A DNA stretch of 64,000 nucleotides from Adiantum capillus-veneris (Eukaryota; Streptophyta; Polypodiopsida; Polypodiales; Pteridaceae), in contig CM043947.1 in NCBI GenBank assembly GCA_014529385.2, positions 117,354,087 through 117,418,086 on the forward strand, written 5' to 3'. The notes below the pieces were generated by a model. That model was not told where the DNA came from and made no database searches. It worked only from the letters and a program-made list of their open reading frames with translations. The position numbers were made by a program, and so were the translations under genes. Positions 53,838 through 64,000 of this stretch are shown here, piece by piece (positions within the stretch are counted from its first letter, which is position 1; each line of letters opens with the position of its first letter).

Positions 53838-54844
53838 TTGGTATGTATGTTGATGACGTGTTTGATTACATTGCCAGAAAGGGTGATAGAGGTGCCTAGT
53901 TGGCAAGGACGTGCATCCCATTGTTGTTATATGCTAATGATATTGTGTTGATCTCTAACTCACCAAAAAGTATGCAACGACCTATGGATGCATTACACAG
54001 TTTTGCAGAGGATAGTGGATTGTCTGTAAACCTTGGTAAAACCAAGGTTATGGTGTTAAACACCACACCACAGTGGATCAGGTGATCAGCACCAACTTTC
54101 AAATATGGTCAGGAGATTGTAGTGTATACAGATGCATACACTTACCTTGGGGTTGTCTTCACTGGGCCGAGGTTTTCTTTAGAAAGAGAAGCAAAGACTA
54201 GACTGAATAGGGCTTTTGCGGCCTTGGGAGTCTTGGAGAGGTGTGTTCATAGGTTCAGTTCTAGGAACCTCGGACAAAGTTATGGCTCTTTGATACTTTA
54301 GTAGCCTCAGCTATGTTGTATGGGGTGCAGATATGGGGACCTTTTGTAGGCCAGGATGGTTGGAGACGTATGGAGAGGCCCTTGGTATCTATGATCTCTC
54401 GACTGATCAGAGCTAAGACCTTCGTACCCCACGCTATCATTCGACCAGAGCTAGCTACCCCTCCTATGGAGATTGAGACTCTTACCAGATCAGTCTCCTT
54501 TGTGCACAGCTTGTGGGATACCACTAGAGGCAGATACGCTAGACTAGTCCTTGAGTCTTCCAACCCGTTAGCTCTTCACGGGGACACTTCATGTTGGTCT
54601 GCACAAATGACATCATGGTTCCAGAAGCATGGCTTCACCATGGACAGGCTGCCCCCTTTCCATTACTCTCCAAGCACCCTCAATGTCTCTTACACGGGTG
54701 GAGATTATTGTACTTATTCGTCATGACTTGACCCAACTGGATATCAGGAGGACATGGATAGAGCCGTCACAGGAGTTGCGCACGAAGATGGCTTTCTATA
54801 GAGAGCATATTCTCCACCTCACACGAGATGGGTTTGTGATTAGA
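53838..54844 (+). pseudogene. LINE-B copy 3, first part (RT), 5'-truncated
   Basis: Begins within RT (MYVDDVFDYIARKGDRGA), then LLYANDIVLIS (active site YAND rather than YADD), GLSVNLGKTKVMVLN, AYTYLGVVFTGPRFSL, then in another frame YGVQIWGPFVGQDGW and SVSFVHSLWDTTRGRYARLV. It ends at the copia target site TTAGA (54840-54844) and continues at 60393. The unoccupied equivalent is in copy 1 at about 42645-42690. Several frameshifts. Confidence 0.85.
54840..54844. repeat. Target-site duplication, left copy (TTAGA)
   Basis: TTAGA directly before the copia 5' LTR. The same five bases follow the 3' LTR at 60388-60392. Confidence 0.93.
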
Positions 54845-55108
54845 TGTTGGGTTAAAGGCCTAAATAACTCCTTTTTGTACATTTTTATACTTTGTCCAAG
54901 TTCAATATGAACCTGGACACATTTTTTAAAGGTCACTTATAATAAAAGTGGGAAAACCCAAAACTCACTTATTGAGTTTTCCCCAAAAACGTGAGCCCTC
55001 TCTTCTGCTAGCGCTTCCTCTCCTGTTGGCCTTCGCCTCCCCTCTCTGCACACACACTGCACTTCCTCGCGTGCTCTTTCACTTGCACACACCGTCGCGC
55101 GCTCATCA
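54845..55108 (+). repeat. 5' LTR of copia element
   Basis: Begins TGTTGGGTTAAAGG and ends GCGCTCATCA. A TATA-like TTATAATAAAA lies at 54938-54948. Matches 60122-60387. Confidence 0.93.
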
Positions 55109-55110
55109 AC

Positions 55111-55122
55111 TAGTATCAGAGC
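55111..55122 (+). other. Primer binding site of copia element
   Basis: TAGTATCAGAGC, one base different from the initiator-Met site TGGTATCAGAGC, two bases after the LTR. Confidence 0.85.
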
Positions 55123-55865
55123 CTCGATTAGGGTTTGCCCCAAACCTACAAACGCTGAATTTCAGCCAAGAAGGTCAACTTTCACGCGAGATTTTGCAAT
55201 TTCGTCGCCAAAGGACTCGTCCCCGGACACTAGAGATCTCCCGGCAACCCAAATTGACCCAAAACAGGCTGAAATTAGGTCAAAAACAGGAAATTACAGG
55301 TTATGACAGCAAAATACGGGTTTTGCAAATGATGTATTAAGGTGTGGGAATACTTTTGCTAAGTCCCCGCTACTTGAAAACACTGAAATTGCCGAAAAAC
55401 AAGCCCTAAAACAGGTGTTTTAAGCAAATTTCAGATTTGCGCAAGTTTTTGCAAGTGTTTTTATGGTGCGATTACATTGGGGAAAGTGCAAATTGATGCA
55501 ATCTACTACGCACATTTGACAAATTTTGTCGATGTATGACCATTTGTGGCTCAATTTCATGCAATTTCGATGCTACAAATTGGGGCTTTTGCGCTTACAT
55601 GCTTCTAAAGGCTGTGTATTAGCCTTATTTATGTCTTCTGAGGCTAAAAACAACTAAATTTGTTGTTTTCGAGCACAAATTTGCTCGCTGAAATTTCTTG
55701 CGTATAAATTTCAGAAATTGAATTTTGTGCCCAAATCGACCTATTTTGCCCCAAATTGCTCCTGTGACCATTTGGAGCTGTAGTGCACATCTCTGTGAGG
55801 CTATCCTCCGATTTTTGTGCATTTTGCCCAAAAATTCAGCGTATTATCCCTCTTATTCGTGCAAC
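55123..55865 (+). other. Copia leader, no gene
   Basis: AT-rich untranslated leader between primer site and gag. No coding content recognised. Confidence 0.6.
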
Positions 55866-57304
55866 TATGCCTCATCTTCTTCGAATGTGAAGAACCTCTT
55901 CGAGATTAGGAGGTTCGATGGTACAGGTTTTGATCTTTGGAAAGACAGGATTCAAGGAATCCTATTTCTTAAGGATTGCGAATGGGCACTTGAACAAGTG
56001 AAGCCACAGAATATGACGGACGGAGCATGGGTTAGCATGAACAGGAAGGCCGTTACATACATTAAAATGGCCATGACCGATGAAACCGTCATTGATGTGA
56101 AAGGTCTCACGACTGCTTTTGATGTGTGGGAGAAGTTGAAGGAAATGTATGAAAATACAACGCCTGTCAACCAGGTGCACTTGGTGCGAAAACTTGTTGG
56201 CATGCAACTAGATAAGTCCAAGAGCGCAGCAGAGTACTTGTCATTATTCGCAGGTACTTTGTCGCAGTTTTACAGGATTCTGGCTTATCCCCTTTTGATG
56301 ATAAGCTGAAAAATATCTTCTTGCTAATAACATTACCTGAGTCATGGAAAACTTTGGTGGTTTCGTTGTCCAATAACCCCAATTTGACCTTTGATGGTGT
56401 TAGGGGTTCTATCTTGAATGAAGAAATCAGGAGGAAAGCAAGTGGAGAGGGAGGCAGCTCTGCCAACATGGTTAGAGGCAGGACAGAAAAGAAGAATGCT
56501 TATGCACAAAGGAGTAAGAGTAAGAGTAAAGAAAGGGGAAATGCAAGCAAAGGCAAGAGTGATGTGACTTGCTATCAATGTGGAAGGAAAGGTCACAAGA
56601 AACCCGATTGCAGGTACTATAAAGCTGAGTTAGAAAGGAAAAAGAATGGTGGAGACAAAAAGAAAGAGAAGAAGGAAGTCAAGGCAGATGCACAGGATAG
56701 CTCAAAGAACAAAGAGAAGGCCAATGTTGCTTCTAGTGTCGTGATTCAGGAGCTGTCAGATGTAGAGGACATCTTGTGTGCCACTTTGTCAGATGATGAT
56801 GCTTATGACTTCGATGCCTCTCTAAATGTTCATTCACAGGACATGCAGATCACCAAGAGAGATCTTATTGATGCTTTGTTGACTGTCAATGATGCATTGT
56901 CCCAGACTTGGATTGTTGATTCCGGTGCTTCATTTCATGTGACTCCTATCAAGGAGTGTTTCTCTACTTTTGATGTAGGCAAGCGTGGCCATGTATACCT
57001 TGGAAACAATCATGCATGTTCCATTGAGGGTATTGGCACTGTGCATCTCTCCATAGATGGCACAAATGAGCTTGTCTTGCATGATGTTAGATATGTGCCG
57101 GGAATCAAGAAGAGTGTGCTTTTTGTTGGTCAGATGGATATGCATGGTTACAGCATCTTGTTTGAGAGAAGATCCTGGAAAATGACCAAAGGCTCAAGAC
57201 TGATTGTAAAGGCCACAAAGAAAGGGACACTTTACTGCATGCATGGAAAGGCCATGTTGGGCAAGTTTATTGCATTGGCTGAAATTAACTCTCACATGGA
57301 GTTG
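55866..57304 (+). pseudogene. Copia gag and protease
   Basis: The Gag reading begins YASSSSNVKNLFEIRRFDGT; copia Gags usually start MASSSS..., so the start codon seems lost (TAT at 55866). Capsid blocks: FDLWKDRIQGILF, AFDVWEKLKEMYENTTPVNQ and KSAAEYLSLF. A frame change near 56270 moves it to frame 56321-57307, with a CCHC knuckle CYQCGRKGHKKPDC (about 56571-56612), a Lys-rich spacer and the protease WIVDSGASFHVTP near 56910 with the catalytic Asp. It ends at a TGA (57305-57307) where the integrase LWHKRLGH motif normally has Trp. Confidence 0.9.
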
Positions 57305-58526
57305 TGACACAAGAAGCTTGGCCACATGAGCCAAAAGGGCCTTTCTAAGCTTTGTACTTTGAACAAGCATGATGCTAAAGACACAAAGCTGGACTTTTGT
57401 AATGAATGTCAATATGGCAAGCAAGTAAAGAAAGCGTTCTTATTACGCTGGTGTCTCTCGTAAATCTTGTGTGCTTGATCTTGTACATTCTGATGTATGT
57501 AGCATGCCTACTAAGTCTATGGGTGGTGCATGTTATTTTGTCTCCTTTGTTGATGATCATTCTAGGAAAATTTGGGTTTATTTGCTTAAGTCTAAGGATG
57601 AAGCCTTTGCTGCGTTTAAGAGATTTCATGCATTTGTGACCACCCAAACTGGTAGAAAGCTAAAATGCTTGCGTACAGACAATGGGGGGGAGTACACAAG
57701 TGCTGAATTTAACAATTTTTGTGAAAATTTGGGCATTTAGAGGGAGCTTACTGTGCCAGACAGCCCCTCTTCTAATGGTGTGGCTGAAAGATTCAATAGG
57801 ACACTTTGTGAGAGGGTGAGATGCATGCTGTCCACAGCTAATCTCTCTCATGGATTTTGGGGAGAAGCTTTGAAAACTACAGTGCATATATGCAATCGAT
57901 CCCCTCACATGTCTTTGAAAGGTGACATCCCTGAAGAGGTTTGGTCTGGCAAGCCTTCTTCATATGATCACCTACGCATTTTTGGTTGCGAAGCTTTTGT
58001 GCATGTTAGACCTGAGTTGAGCAGTAAACTAGATGCGAAGTCCATTAAAGGCCTCTTCATGGGATATGGTGAAGAAGGCGAAATGGGCTACAGGATTTGG
58101 TTATCTCAGCTCAAAAGGGTTGTACGCAGCCGGGATGTTGTTTTTAATGAGGCAAGGCTGCTTCAAAACAATTGTGCCTCAAAGCATGACCATAAAAGGG
58201 TGAAATTTCAGCATGACCAGCCACCTCTTAAGCCTATTTTTGACCCTCAGGATGCACCACAAATGGCTGAAAATGTAGATGGTCCAGTGGTGTTTGAGCC
58301 AGATGATGTTGGACAGCAAATTGAGGCTCCTGAAGGGCATTTGCAGCCAAGAAACAATGCTGAAAATGGTGCTGAAAATGATGTACAGCAGCCCATTGTT
58401 GATGATTTTGTAGTGCCACCTGATGTAAACCCATTGCCGGATAATGTGGATCAGTGGGTGAGACGGTCTACTCGTCAAAGACGGCCTGTGAGTCGATATG
58501 ACCCTCTTTGCATTACATTATGTTGA
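57305..58526 (+). pseudogene. Copia integrase
   Basis: HHCC region: HKKLGHMSQKGLSKL then CNECQYGKQ. Core in frame 57471-57740: LDLVHSDVCSMPTKSMGG, FVDDHSRKIWVYLLKSK, LRTDNGGEYTSAEF. After a TAG at 57738-57740: NGVAERFNRTLCERVRCML, giving the DDE triad. It continues FGCEAFVHVRPELSSKLD and KGLFMGY. Stops and a frame change near 57430 inactivate it. Confidence 0.9.
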
Positions 58527-60086
58527 CAGATGAGGGAGAGCCTCTTACGTATAAAGAGGCAAAGACATGTGAGCACAGCGACAAGTGGGAGCTTGCTATG
58601 CAAGAAGAGATTAAAGCTTTGCATGCTAATCATACTTGGGATTTGGTTGAATTGCCCAAAGGAAGGAAGGCTATTTCTAACAAATGGGTGTATAAAATCA
58701 AAACTGTTGATACAAAACCCAAGTATAAGGCAAAGCTTGTGGCAAAGGGATATGTTCAAACCAAGGGCATAGACTTTCAGGAAGTGTTCTCTCCTGTTGT
58801 GAAGATGACCACTTTGCGTGTATTGTTTGTCATTGTGGCTGCTCTTGATTTGGAAATGGACCAAATGGATGTACATACCGCTTTCTTGCATGGTGATGTG
58901 GAAGAAGAGCTTTACATGAAGCAGCCCGAGGGTTTTGTCATCCCTGGCAAGGAACATTTGGTATGTATGCTCAATAGAAGCTTGTATGGGCTGAAACAAT
59001 CATGTAGACAGTGATACAAGAGGTTTGATCGCTTCATGCTTAAACATGGTTACAAAAGAAGCCATGCAGACCATTGTTTGTATACCAAACGTGATGAGGA
59101 TGGCAGCCCGATCATTCTTGTCCTCTATGTAAACGATATGCTGATAGCTACAAAGAAAAGAAGCACTGTAGATGCTCTTAAAGGGCAGCTGAAATCTGCG
59201 TTTTCAATGAAAGACCTTGGGACAGCTGAACATATACTTGGAGTGCGTGTTACACGGCAAAGAGACAAGCGCCTATTGTATTTGTCAGAAGAAAAGTACA
59301 TTGAAAAGGTGCTTGACAGATTTAACATGGGTGAAGCAAAGCCTCTTGGTGTGCCATTACAGCCATATGTTAAAATCTCCAAGGATGATTGTCCTAAGTC
59401 AAAGGAAGAAGCCAATGACATGCAAAGTGTGTCTTATGCTTCAGCTTGTGGTTCACTTATGTATGCTATGGTTGCTACTAGGCCTGACATAGCCCATGCA
59501 GTGGGAGTTGTGAGCCGGTTTATGGCTAATCCAGGAAGGTTGCATTGGGATGCAGTGAAGTCCATTATGAGGTACTTGAAAGGGACTAAAAACCAAATGC
59601 CTCTGCTATGGTAAAAGACCAATGGAGTTGAAGGGATTTTGTGACTCTTACATGGCTGGTGTTGTGGATACACGGAAATCCACAAGTAGCTATGTATTTA
59701 CTCTTGCGGGAGGTGTTGTTTCATGGTGTTCTAGATTGCAAAAGATTGTTGCATTGTCTACTACAAAGGCTGAATATATTTCAGCCACTGAGGCTTCCAA
59801 AGAAGCTATTTGGTTAGCACGCCTATGCAGTGAGTTTGGCTTGCCTACCAAGGCACCTATGCTTGGTTGTGATAGCCAGAGTGCTATATGTCTGACAAAG
59901 AACGCCATGTTTCATGCACGCACAAAGCATATTGATGTGCAGTATCACTTCATACGAGAAGTGCTTGAGGATGGCCTTATTACATTGGTTAAGGTCCATA
60001 CATCACAAAATCCAGTCGATGCTCTCACTAAGTGCTTACCCAAAGCACAACATCATCCATGCATAGAGATGGTGGGAGTCACGTAG
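58508..60086 (+). pseudogene. Copia reverse transcriptase and RNase H
   Basis: RT: WELAMQEEIKALHANHTWDL, KWVYKIKTVDTKPKYKAKLV, MDVHTAFLHGDVEEELYMKQ, SLYGLKQS, stop at 59012-59014, then LVLYVNDMLIAT: the copia YVDD is YVND, losing a catalytic Asp. RNase H in 59622-60086: GFCDSYMAGVVDTRKSTSSY, STTKAEYISATEASKEAIWL, CDSQSAICLTKN and HFIREVLEDG with acidic residues retained. A stop at 59612-59614 and a frame change separate them. Confidence 0.9.
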
Positions 60087-60110
60087 CTTAAAGGCGCCAT
60101 TTATGCCTTT

Positions 60111-60121
60111 AAGTGGGAGGT
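60111..60121 (+). other. Polypurine tract of copia element
   Basis: AAGTGGGAGGT directly before the 3' LTR. Confidence 0.85.
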
Positions 60122-60387
60122 TGTTGGGTTAAAGGCATAAATAACCCCTTTTTGTACATTTTTATACTTTGTCCAGGTTGAATATGAACCTAGACACATT
60201 TTTTAAAGGTCACTTATAATAAAAGTGGGAAAACCCAAAACTCACTTATTGAGTTTTCCACAAAAACGTGAGCCCTCTCTCTTCTGCTAGCGCTTCCTCT
60301 CCTGCTCGCCTTCGCCTCCCCTCTCTGCACACACACTGCACTTCCTCGCGTGCTCTTTCACTTGCACACACCGCCGCGCGCTCATCA
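60122..60387 (+). repeat. 3' LTR of copia element
   Basis: 266 bp, matches 54845-55108, followed by the TTAGA duplication. Confidence 0.93.
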
Positions 60388-61130
60388 TTAGACCCAGCTA
60401 CATGAACACACACGTCTCATGGTTTGCGGTGTGCCATTGTTCAGATACGCACAGCCTCACATCAGCAAGAGATTGAAACTGGTAGATATAGAGGGATACC
60501 AACAGACAGCAGGATATGCCACTTATGCAAACTAGAGCCAGAGACAAAGCTACATTACATTTGTCATTGCATAGTGTACTATGACATACACGGCCGTTGC
60601 CACTACTTATTCAGAGAGGGTTTCGGTCCTTTCTCTAGGGTCATGAGTTATGAGGATCAGAGATGTCTTGGGCTATATCTACTTGAGTTACACAGATATA
60701 GAGACACTTTACTGTAGAGAGAGACACTCCCAGAGATAGATTACAGATTTCTTTTCACTAAGTATGGGACAACCAGAGGAGCAACCATCACTGCAGAGCT
60801 CGTCCCATACTCATTCGACCACTGCCAGCACTCGCATCGACCGAGCACTGGAGCTACGAAGATCCAGACGGCCACAACTGAGAAGATGGGCTACACAACA
60901 TCGAGGGAGACTACAACAGAGGATTCGAGCCATACTCTCTCGACATCCAAAGTGCAGATGAGGATGGATTCTAGTAGTAGTATGTTTGTTCTAGTTCTTT
61001 CTTTTGTACCCAGACATGGTATTAGATTCACTATTTTGTAACAGATTGGTCTCATAGGTCATTTTGGCCTTTTGAAGACGTTAATATAACATTTCATTCC
61101 ATTTCATCCCCCTCTCTCTCTCTCTCTCTC
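60388..61130 (+). pseudogene. LINE-B copy 3, second part (C-terminal domain and tail)
   Basis: Continues after the TTAGA duplication with CCCAGCTACATG..., matching copy 1 at about 42650. Frame 60424-60717 reads IVQIRTASHQQEIETGRY, RICHLCKLEPETKLHYICHC and CLGLYLLELHRYRDTLL, a Cys/His domain. The 3' untranslated region ends TTAATATAACATTTCATTCC followed by CATTTCATCCCC and a CT run (61110-61130). Confidence 0.85.
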
Positions 61131-61494
61131 AGCAACCAACGACGGTGGAGCGGTCTACCCGTACTACTGGCATTCTCATAGACCGCGCATTAGAGCTAGG
61201 GAGATCTAGACGACCCCGAGGGAGGAGAGGAGCTACACAATTTCCAAGGAGACTATGGCAAAGGATTCAAGCCATACTCTTGTGTCGTCCAGAGTGCAGA
61301 TGAAGATGGATCTCTACTCTCCTCCCATATTGTCTTCACATTGTAATGCTTAGATTAGAATCCCGAAGTATTTATATTTTGTTATCCTAGTTTAATTTAT
61401 TTTGTTAATCTAACTTTGTATCAGATACACTGCATTGTAACTTTCTGGTCTCATAGGTCGCTTTGGCCTTTTGAAGACGTTAATATAACATTTC

Positions 61495-61496
<2 letters not shown>
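61131..61496 (+). pseudogene. LINE-B copy 4, strongly 5'-truncated
   Basis: Only the last codons (IDRALELGRSRRPRGRRG, ending near RPECR then TGA) and the 3' untranslated region with the shared TTTGGCCTTTTGAAGACGTT end. It follows the CT tail of copy 3 without a gap. Confidence 0.82.

Positions 61497-61565
<69 letters not shown>
61497..61565. repeat. (CT)n microsatellite in LINE-B tail
   Basis: About 35 CT units directly after the 3' end of copy 4 and directly before the truncated start of copy 5. Open frames through it on either strand (Leu/Ser or Arg/Glu repeats) are not real. Confidence 0.95.
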
Positions 61566-61568
<3 letters not shown>

Positions 61569-62672
61569 CTCGAATCCTCTCGATATACTAGACTGGCCCT
61601 CGGTTCCTCTCGACAATTAGCAATGAAAGGGGATACATCATGCTGGTATGCGCAATTGTCCTCGTGGTTTCAGAGACACGGGTTCAGTATGGAAAGATTA
61701 CCCCCCTTCCAATACTCTCTTGAGGCTCCATCACTGGCAATTACACGAACGGAGATTAATAAAATCATCCGTCAGGATCTTACACAGTTGGATACTAAGA
61801 GGACATGGGTAGACCCTACACAAGAATTGGGCACGAAGATGGCCGACTACAAAGAAAACTTCCTACAGCTATCTGAAGATGGATTTGTGATTCGCACGAG
61901 CTACATGGATACCCACCTGTCTCATGGTTTGAGATGTGCTATTGGTCAGATTTGTACATCCTCGCACCAGCTGGAAATTGAATTTGGCAGATTTAGGGGA
62001 ATCCCACCTGAGAGCAGAATTTGCAAGTTATGTGGAATGGAGCCGGAGACAAAATTACACTACATATGCCATTGCACCGTATACTATGAGATACGTGGGC
62101 GTTTCCATTGCCTATTTAAAGAAGGCTTTGGACCTCTACATAGAATCATGCAATACCAAGATCAAAGATGCTTAGGCTTGTACCTACTGGAACTACATCG
62201 GCACAGGGATAATCTAATGAGAAGACAAAGAGCACTACAGCCTCAGAGGCAGATCACAGATTTCTTCGGATCGAGAGAAGCAAGAGTGGAAGGAGAAGCA
62301 AGAGGCCAGCAGCCAGCACAAAGGAGTACCCACATTCATACCAAAGGCACCCTCATTGACACGGCGATTGAGCTTAGGAAATCGAGACGACCACGACAGA
62401 GATGCAGAAGCACACTTCACCGGAGGAGACTACAACAAAGGATTAGAAGCATTCTAGCCAGACACCCAGAATGCTCCTAAGAAGTTTATTTAATACTTTG
62501 TATTTAGTTTTTCACATTTATTTTCACACTTTCACACTTTTCACACTTAGTACTTTAGTACTAAGGTACACAGACATTGTAACAGATTCACCACTTTTGT
62601 ATCAGTTTGGTCTCATAGGTCATTCTGGCCTTTTGAAGACCTTAATATAACATTTCATTTCATTTCATTTCT
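61566..62672 (+). pseudogene. LINE-B copy 5, C-terminal domain, 5'-truncated
   Basis: Open from about 61566 to the stop at 62478-62480: ARLALGSS-like start, GDTSCWYAQLSSWFQRHGFS, INKIIRQDLTQLDTKRTW, LGTKMADYKENFLQLSEDGF, SRICKLCGMEPETKLHYICH, HCLFKEGFGPLHRIMQYQDQ, and a basic C-terminus RRRLQQRIRSILARHPECS. This is the best-preserved copy of the LINE-B C-terminal domain. The tail TTAATATAACATTTCATTTC ends at about 62672. RT is missing. Confidence 0.85.
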
Positions 62673-64000
62673 CACCATCAATTTCTTGCTTAGAGCTCCT
62701 GTGAGGGTCGTGCAGAACCTACATAGCTTGCGACAAAGGTGACGGATAGCCATAAAAGCTTGTGTGCGTCCCCACGGAAAATAGCCGCACGCAGACAAGC
62801 GTAGTATTGGCTGTGCGTCCAATTTTTCAGCACTGTCAAATTCGAGTTGTAAATTTCAGCCAAGACGCTCCTGTTCGGGTACCCGTAAGTGAGGAGACGG
62901 CAGTAAAGATTGCTCCCGCCAAGAAACCTCAAGTACGAAGAAGAAATAGCCGTTCTCGACTACAAATGTGACAAAATTCAGCCAATAGGCTCATGAATAC
63001 ATGCATTCTTATGCGTCAAAATAGCCTCCAGGATAGAGAATAGTGTGAGCTTTTCCAATTTATGGGCGTGTAGCAGCTCAAAACCATTAGAAAATCTCCT
63101 CAAGAAGGAAAGACCAGCCCATCTTTAGGTCCCTAGTCTTTTTCTACATTGTTTTCTCAGTATTATTCTGTGCGGAATCCTACATGGAATAGCTAAATGA
63201 ACTCTAAAGTATTTAAGTGCACGCTTCCGTGTTTGTGCCAGCAAGAAGCAGTCCTGTATGTGGAGTTTTCATTGTAGAGAGATAATGTAGAAACTAAGTG
63301 GTAGTAGAAGCTTTTATGAAGTAGCATGTCATGCCACCTTGCAAGTCTCCATTCAAAAGAAGCAGCAAAGAATTGTTTCAGTGAATGAGTTAAATCTTGA
63401 GCTTGAACAACGGAAACAATAGGGATGGCTTTTGCAAGAAATACATCATGTGCCTGCTGAACCTCTGGGGTAGGCAGTGAAGGAGAAGCATCCAAGTCCT
63501 AATAATCAGAGAAGCACATGTCAGCCAGTAGTTGCTTAGTGCTTGTTCATGAATCATCATGCATTTTGACACGCGCGATACCTTGTGTTTGTCTAGAAGC
63601 ATGGAGTCCCTTAAAAAATGGATTTAGTAGAGCATTTATGGCAAGCTCAGATCGACCATTTATCAAGCTTGCTTGAGTCATTAGTGGCAATACAAGACTT
63701 AGCATCCATAAAAGCTTCATGTTCTTCTTGTGTTAAACATCTAAGATCATTAAGGTTGTAAGTTTACACCCAACATTTGGCGACTGTCATTGTTTCGCTA
63801 TGATGCCCCAAAAACCACTAACCATACTCATGTATGATCATTTGCATACAAGCAACAAAGGTGCTCCAAGCAACATACACACACACACATATGTGGAGGT
63901 CTATTTGCAAATGGTCTAATCGGCATGTTTCTAGCTCCTGCATCGCTTTGCATGATCTGTACTACATGGCAGCCTTCTTCTTTGAAAAGATAGCATGCTG
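62673..64000. other. No identifiable gene
   Basis: Unrecognised sequence. On the minus strand 63590-63720 reads MKLLWMLSLVLPLMTQASLI, signal-peptide-like, then LNPFFKGLHASRQTQGIARV, and after stops 63193-63495 is open (LTHSLKQFFAASFEWRLARW). No family recognised and no splice pattern established. A (CA)n tract lies at 63875-63890. No EXS exon was found here. Confidence 0.4.

Larger units (their letters stand above)
54845..60387 (+). mobile_element. Complete Ty1/copia retrotransposon
   Basis: 5,543 bp with 264- and 266-bp LTRs, a primer site, gag, protease, integrase, RT, RNase H in copia order, a polypurine tract and a 5-bp target duplication. It lies in LINE-B copy 3. The LTRs differ by roughly nine substitutions and a 2-bp indel by eye. 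Coding is broken by at least four stops and several frameshifts. Confidence 0.95.

Noticed and set aside
61416-61570. N-terminal extension of the 354-codon frame (Leu/Ser repeats)
   Set aside because: It translates the 3' untranslated region of LINE-B copy 4 and the (CT)n microsatellite; real LINE coding starts at about 61566.
1-64000. CRISPR arrays, bacterial operons, tRNA or rRNA genes
   Set aside because: No spaced identical repeats, no Shine-Dalgarno-led gene runs and no tRNA cloverleaf or rRNA sequence recognised; the content is plant nuclear.

Overview
This window looks like a repeat-rich piece of a land-plant nuclear genome. The evidence is LTR retrotransposons primed by the plant-type initiator-Met site (TGGTATCAGAGC), an L1-like LINE with a DUF4283-type ORF1 and a zf-RVT domain in ORF2, and short coding exons of an EXS-domain gene with GT..AG introns. 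The scale of nesting and the fairly GC-balanced repeats suggest a large genome such as a fern, lycophyte or gymnosperm. The species cannot be told from the sequence. Almost all open frames belong to decayed transposable elements, and nearly every one is broken by stops or frameshifts.

Host gene: five short exons on the minus strand (41265-41318, 26042-26089, 25809-25959, 24209-24374, 24055-24124) join in consistent intron phase and encode the core of an EXS (ERD1/XPR1/SYG1) domain. The intron between the first two is about 15.2 kb and holds a complete LINE, which in turn holds a 7.7-kb LTR element. No further exon was found, so the gene is either truncated or has introns running past the window.

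Layout. 1-1156: old minus-strand Ty3/gypsy debris. 1157-13749: a gag-pro Tat/Athila-like gypsy element (Gypsy-A) with LTRs, without RT or integrase, carrying antisense fragments resembling host GDSL-lipase and 3-ketoacyl-CoA-synthase genes. A complete minus-strand chromovirus-like gypsy (Gypsy-N, 3322-9688, target duplication CCGCT) sits inside its gag zinc-knuckle array. 13750-16083: antisense 5' part of LINE-A and G-rich repeats. 16084-23380: a second Tat/Athila-like element (Gypsy-B) with pol, a polypyrimidine minisatellite, an extra ORF after integrase, and a 3' LTR. 23381-26820: EXS gene exons and introns. 26821-41048: LINE-A, split by a non-autonomous element with about 2.5-kb LTRs (27499-35176). 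41049-41951: EXS exon and intron.

41952-48085: two head-to-tail minus-strand LINE-B copies, the second with a triplicated RT active-site segment. 48086-53837: gypsy debris with mosaic LTRs. 53838-62672: three head-to-tail plus-strand LINE-B copies, the first split by a complete Ty1/copia element (54845-60387, target duplication TTAGA). 62673-64000: no identifiable gene.

Order of events read from nesting: Gypsy-N after Gypsy-A; LINE-A after the EXS gene; the long-LTR element after LINE-A; copia after LINE-B. Two of these junctions can be checked against an unoccupied paralogous site inside this same window. All domain calls are from reading translations by eye; no database search was run.
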